Shown one piece after another: positions 40,917 to 43,639 of a DNA stretch of 43,639 nt. A program made the position numbers and the translations under genes. Under the pieces are notes generated by a model. That model was not told the origin of the DNA. It saw nothing but the letters and a program-made list of their open reading frames with translations, and searched no databases. The DNA is from Betaproteobacteria bacterium (GTDB taxonomy: Bacteria; Pseudomonadota; Gammaproteobacteria; Burkholderiales; SG8-39). The stretch lies in NCBI GenBank assembly GCA_016234705.1, contig JACRAS010000091.1, positions 1 to 43,639 on the forward strand, read 5' to 3'. How positions within the stretch are numbered: position 1 is the first letter of the stretch; the number at the start of each line of letters is the position of its first letter.

Positions 40917-42342
40917 AAGCGTGCAACGCACGCTTGTCCACCGCCAGCGCCGCCTCGTGTATCACCTCGGACAACGAGGGATGCGCGTGGCAGATGCGCG
41001 CGATGTCCTCGGCGCTGGCGCCGAACTCCAGCGCCATTACCGCCTCGGCGATCATCTCCGACGCATGCGATCCGATGATGTGGATGCCGAGGACGCGGTC
41101 AGTCTTGGCCTCGGCGAGGATTTTAACGAAACCGGCGGTCTCGTCCTGGCCCAGGGCGCGGCCGTTGTGCGAGAACGGCGCCTGACCGGCTCGGTAAGCC
41201 ACGCCCTCGGCCTTCAACTGCTGCTCGGCTTTGCCCACCCAGGCGATTTCCGGGGCGGTATAGATGACCCAGGGGATGGTGTCGAGGTTGACGCGGCCGG
41301 CCTGGCCGGCGATGCGTTCAGCCACCATCACGCCCTCGTCCATGCCTTTGTGCGCGAGCATCGGGCCGCGCACCACGTCACCGACCGCGTACACGCCGGG
41401 CAGGCTGGTGCGGCAGTACTCATCCACCTCGATCAAGCCGCGCTCGTCGATCTTTAGTCCAACCGTCTCCGCGCCAAGGTCGCGCGTATTGGGCACCCGC
41501 CCGACCGACACCACCAGCTTGTTGCAATCCAGCGCCTGCTTGCCTTCGCTCGATTCGTACTCGAGCGTGACCCCGCGCTTGCCGCGGCTGAGGTTGCCGA
41601 TTTTCACGCCGAGCTCGATCGCGAGGCCCTGCTCCTTGACGAACACCTTCCACGCCTCTTTCGCCACCGCCTCATCGGCGGCGGCGAGAAAATTAGGCAA
41701 TGCCTCCAGCACGGTGACTTTCGCGCCCAGCCGCCGCCACACGCTACCGAGCTCCAGTCCGATCACGCCCGCGCCGATGACGCCGAGCTTGTCCGGGACT
41801 GCGTTGAAAGCGAGGGCGCCGATATTGTCGCATACGGTTTCGTTGTCCACCGCGAGGCCGGGCAAATGGCGCGCGGTCGAACCGGTAGCGATGATGACGT
41901 GGTTCGCCTCGACCATCTCGGCGGATCCGCCGTCGGTGACTTCGACTAGGTATTTCTCGCCGCTGCCCACGAACTTGCCGTGGCCCTTCAACCAGGTGAT
42001 CTTGTTTTTCTTGAACAGAAATTCGATACCGCCGGTGAGCTGAGACACGATCTTGTCCTTGCGCGCCTGCATCTTGGCGACATCTATTTTAGCTCCGGTG
42101 ACGGAAATGCCGTGATTGCCAAATTTATAGGCCACGCGCTCGTAGTTTTCCGATGATTCCAACAGCGCCTTGGAGGGAATGCAGCCGACATTGAGGCAGG
42201 TGCCGCCGAGTTTGGCTTCACCCTTGTCGTTCTTCCACTCGTCGATGACGGCGGTCGAGAAACCGAGCTGGGCCGAGCGGATAGCGGCGATGTAGCCGGC
42301 CGGGCCGGCGCCGATTACGACGACTTCGAATGACTTCGGCAT
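40915..42342 (-). CDS. lpdA: Dihydrolipoyl dehydrogenase (E3)
   Basis: This 475-residue flavoprotein reoxidises dihydrolipoamide in 2-oxoacid dehydrogenase complexes. The FAD motif [21 protein letters not shown], redox disulfide [19 protein letters not shown] motif [21 protein letters not shown], second FAD motif [17 protein letters not shown] and the C-terminal active-site [14 protein letters not shown] are intact. It lies 90 bp downstream of the E2 gene, the sucB-lpd order, so it serves the 2-oxoglutarate dehydrogenase complex. Its stop codon is embedded in the CTAG repeat. Confidence 0.95.
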   Translation of the reverse strand: MPKSFEVVVIGAGPAGYIAAIRSAQLGFSTAVIDEWKNDKGEAKLGGTCLNVGCIPSKALLESSENYERVAYKFGNHGISVTGAKIDVAKMQARKDKIVSQLTGGIEFLFKKNKITWLKGHGKFVGSGEKYLVEVTDGGSAEMVEANHVIIATGSTARHLPGLAVDNETVCDNIGALAFNAVPDKLGVIGAGVIGLELGSVWRRLGAKVTVLEALPNFLAAADEAVAKEAWKVFVKEQGLAIELGVKIGNLSRGKRGVTLEYESSEGKQALDCNKLVVSVGRVPNTRDLGAETVGLKIDERGLIEVDEYCRTSLPGVYAVGDVVRGPMLAHKGMDEGVMVAERIAGQAGRVNLDTIPWVIYTAPEIAWVGKAEQQLKAEGVAYRAGQAPFSHNGRALGQDETAGFVKILAEAKTDRVLGIHIIGSHASEMIAEAVMALEFGASAEDIARICHAHPSLSEVIHEAALAVDKRALHA

Positions 42343-42432
42343 GAACGAGGCTTCCAGTAGTTAAGCGCAACAGGCGCGGCGGCGAATGGAACTGCTTTTC
42401 CTCTGCCCTCGCTACGTCCTCCGCGCTAACAA

Positions 42433-43639
42433 TCAAAGATCCAGCAGCAGGCGCAGCGGGTCTTCCAGCGCGTCCTTCATCGCCACCAGCGACAGCACCG
42501 CCTCACGGCCATCGATGATGCGGTGGTCGTAGGAGAGGGCAAAATAGTTCATCGGCCGGATCACGATCTGCCCGCTCTCCACCACTGCCCGCTCCTTGGT
42601 GGCGTGGATACCGAGGATCGCCGACTGCGGCGGGTTGATGATCGGGGTGGACAGCATCGAGCCGAACACGCCGCCGTTGGAAATGGCGAAGGTGCCGCCG
42701 CTGAGCTCTTCCATGGCGAGCTTGCCTTCCGCGGCGCGCTTGCCCAGATCGGCAATGGTTTTTTCGATCCGGGCGAAACTCATCTGGTCGGCGTCGCGCA
42801 ACACCGGCACCACCAGCCCGCGCGGGCTGCCCACGGCTACGCCGATGTCGAAATAACCGTGATAGACGATTTCGTTGCCGTCCACCGAGGCGTTCACTAT
42901 GGGGTACTTCTTCAACGCGTACACTGCGGCCTTGACGAAAAAGGACATGAAACCGAGCTTCACACCGTGTTCCTTCTCGAACTTGTCCTTATGCTTCGCG
43001 CGCAGGTCCAAGACCGGCTGCATGTTGACCTCGTTGAAGGTGGTGAGGATTGCCGCGGTCGACTGGGACTGGAGCAGGCGCTCGGCCACGCGCGCGCGCA
43101 AGCGCGACATCGGCACGCGCTGTTCCGGCCGCCCGGCGAGCAGCTTGTCGGCATTGATCGGCGCCGGCACCTGCGGCAGCGCGGGCCTGGCTGCCGCGGG
43201 TGCGCGCGCCGGCGCGGACGGAGCGGGCCGGGCCGCGGCGCCGCCCTCCAGGCGGGCGATGACATCGGCCTTGGTGACGCGGCCGTCGCGACCGCTGCCG
43301 GCGATGGCCTTGGGATCGAGCTGCTTGTCCTCGACCATCTTGCGCGCCGCGGGCATCAGCTTGCTCTGCTCCGAGACCTGTTTTGCCGCTTGCGCGGCCG
43401 CGGGCCGTTCGGCCGCTCGGGCCACGGCCGCCGCCGAGTCCGCCGCGGTGTCGATCATGGCGATCACCTCGCCCGAAGCGACAGTGCCGCCATCGCCCTT
43501 GAGGATCCGGGTGATACCGCCGCCCGCGGGCTCCGGAAGTTCCAGCACCACTGTGTCGGTCTCGACATCTATGAGGTTTTCGTAGCGCTCGACGGCGTCG
43601 CCCACTTTCTTGTGCCTGCTAAGCAGCGTCGCCTCGGCC
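42433..43639 (-). CDS. sucB: 2-oxoglutarate dehydrogenase E2 (dihydrolipoyl succinyltransferase), partial, lipoyl lysine replaced
   Basis: The 3' part is complete and the 5' end runs off the window (frame open to 43639). Visible order: lipoyl domain remnant ([28 protein letters not shown]...), a Pro/Ala linker, the E3-binding [33 protein letters not shown], and the acyltransferase core ending [19 protein letters not shown], which has the catalytic His/Asp. SucB-type features fit the lpdA neighbour. Odd: the lipoylation motif ETDK reads ETDT; the codon at 43552-43554 on the minus strand is ACA, one base from AAA. Without that lysine the visible domain cannot carry lipoate. Confidence 0.92.
   Translation of the reverse strand, partial: AEATLLSRHKKVGDAVERYENLIDVETDTVVLELPEPAGGGITRILKGDGGTVASGEVIAMIDTAADSAAAVARAAERPAAAQAAKQVSEQSKLMPAARKMVEDKQLDPKAIAGSGRDGRVTKADVIARLEGGAAARPAPSAPARAPAAARPALPQVPAPINADKLLAGRPEQRVPMSRLRARVAERLLQSQSTAAILTTFNEVNMQPVLDLRAKHKDKFEKEHGVKLGFMSFFVKAAVYALKKYPIVNASVDGNEIVYHGYFDIGVAVGSPRGLVVPVLRDADQMSFARIEKTIADLGKRAAEGKLAMEELSGGTFAISNGGVFGSMLSTPIINPPQSAILGIHATKERAVVESGQIVIRPMNYFALSYDHRIIDGREAVLSLVAMKDALEDPLRLLLDL

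Overview
The window is a high-GC proteobacterial chromosome segment, most likely from a betaproteobacterium. This inference rests on a flhDC master operon beside a flhF/flhG/fliA cluster, a CheZ chemotaxis branch, aceK, a prpE-acuI pair and a sucB-lpdA pair. No rRNA is present and the genus cannot be named.

Region 1 (1-5.2 kb) is the distal part of an integron gene-cassette array, a feature ORF calling alone would miss. Five attC-like sites and one weaker candidate punctuate short plus-strand genes: hicAB, a membrane protein with a DeoR-C/ISOCOT-like domain, a TumE/TumA pair plus a small orphan protein, a DUF433/DUF5615 pair whose toxin-like member is frameshifted, and an aldo/keto reductase. 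Cassette orientation puts the integrase, if present, to the left of the window. A possible terminator follows the last attC.

Region 2 (5.3-20.6 kb) is a flagellar/chemotaxis locus. flgMN reads rightward behind a good sigma-28 promoter. Everything else reads leftward: flhDC, motAB, a membrane-anchored methyltransferase, an HDOD protein, cheYZ, flhB-flhA-flhF-flhG-fliA and a second stator pair motCD. Between cheZ and flhB lies a tandem repeat containing strikingly regular 51-bp hairpins.

Region 3 (20.6-25.3 kb) carries a REC-GGDEF-EAL protein, a LapG-type protease, a second HDOD protein and a small pure-heptad coiled-coil protein. The first three each have a sequence resembling a FliA (sigma-28) promoter, suggesting they are co-expressed with late flagellar genes to link swimming with c-di-GMP and surface release.

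Region 4 (25.5-43.6 kb) holds a tRNA-Ser and central carbon metabolism: acetyl-CoA synthetase, class I fumarase, a histidine phosphatase, an EF-G paralogue, isocitrate dehydrogenase kinase/phosphatase, a transglutaminase-like protein, class II fumarase, D-aminoacyl-tRNA deacylase, a GlcG/HbpS protein, propionyl-CoA synthetase with acryloyl-CoA reductase, dihydrolipoyl dehydrogenase, and the 2-oxoglutarate dehydrogenase E2 gene running off the right end. Another copy of the 51-bp hairpin lies between fumC and dtd, and a dense CTAG-rich inverted repeat lies between acuI and lpdA. The E2 lipoyl domain has threonine where the lipoylated lysine should be.
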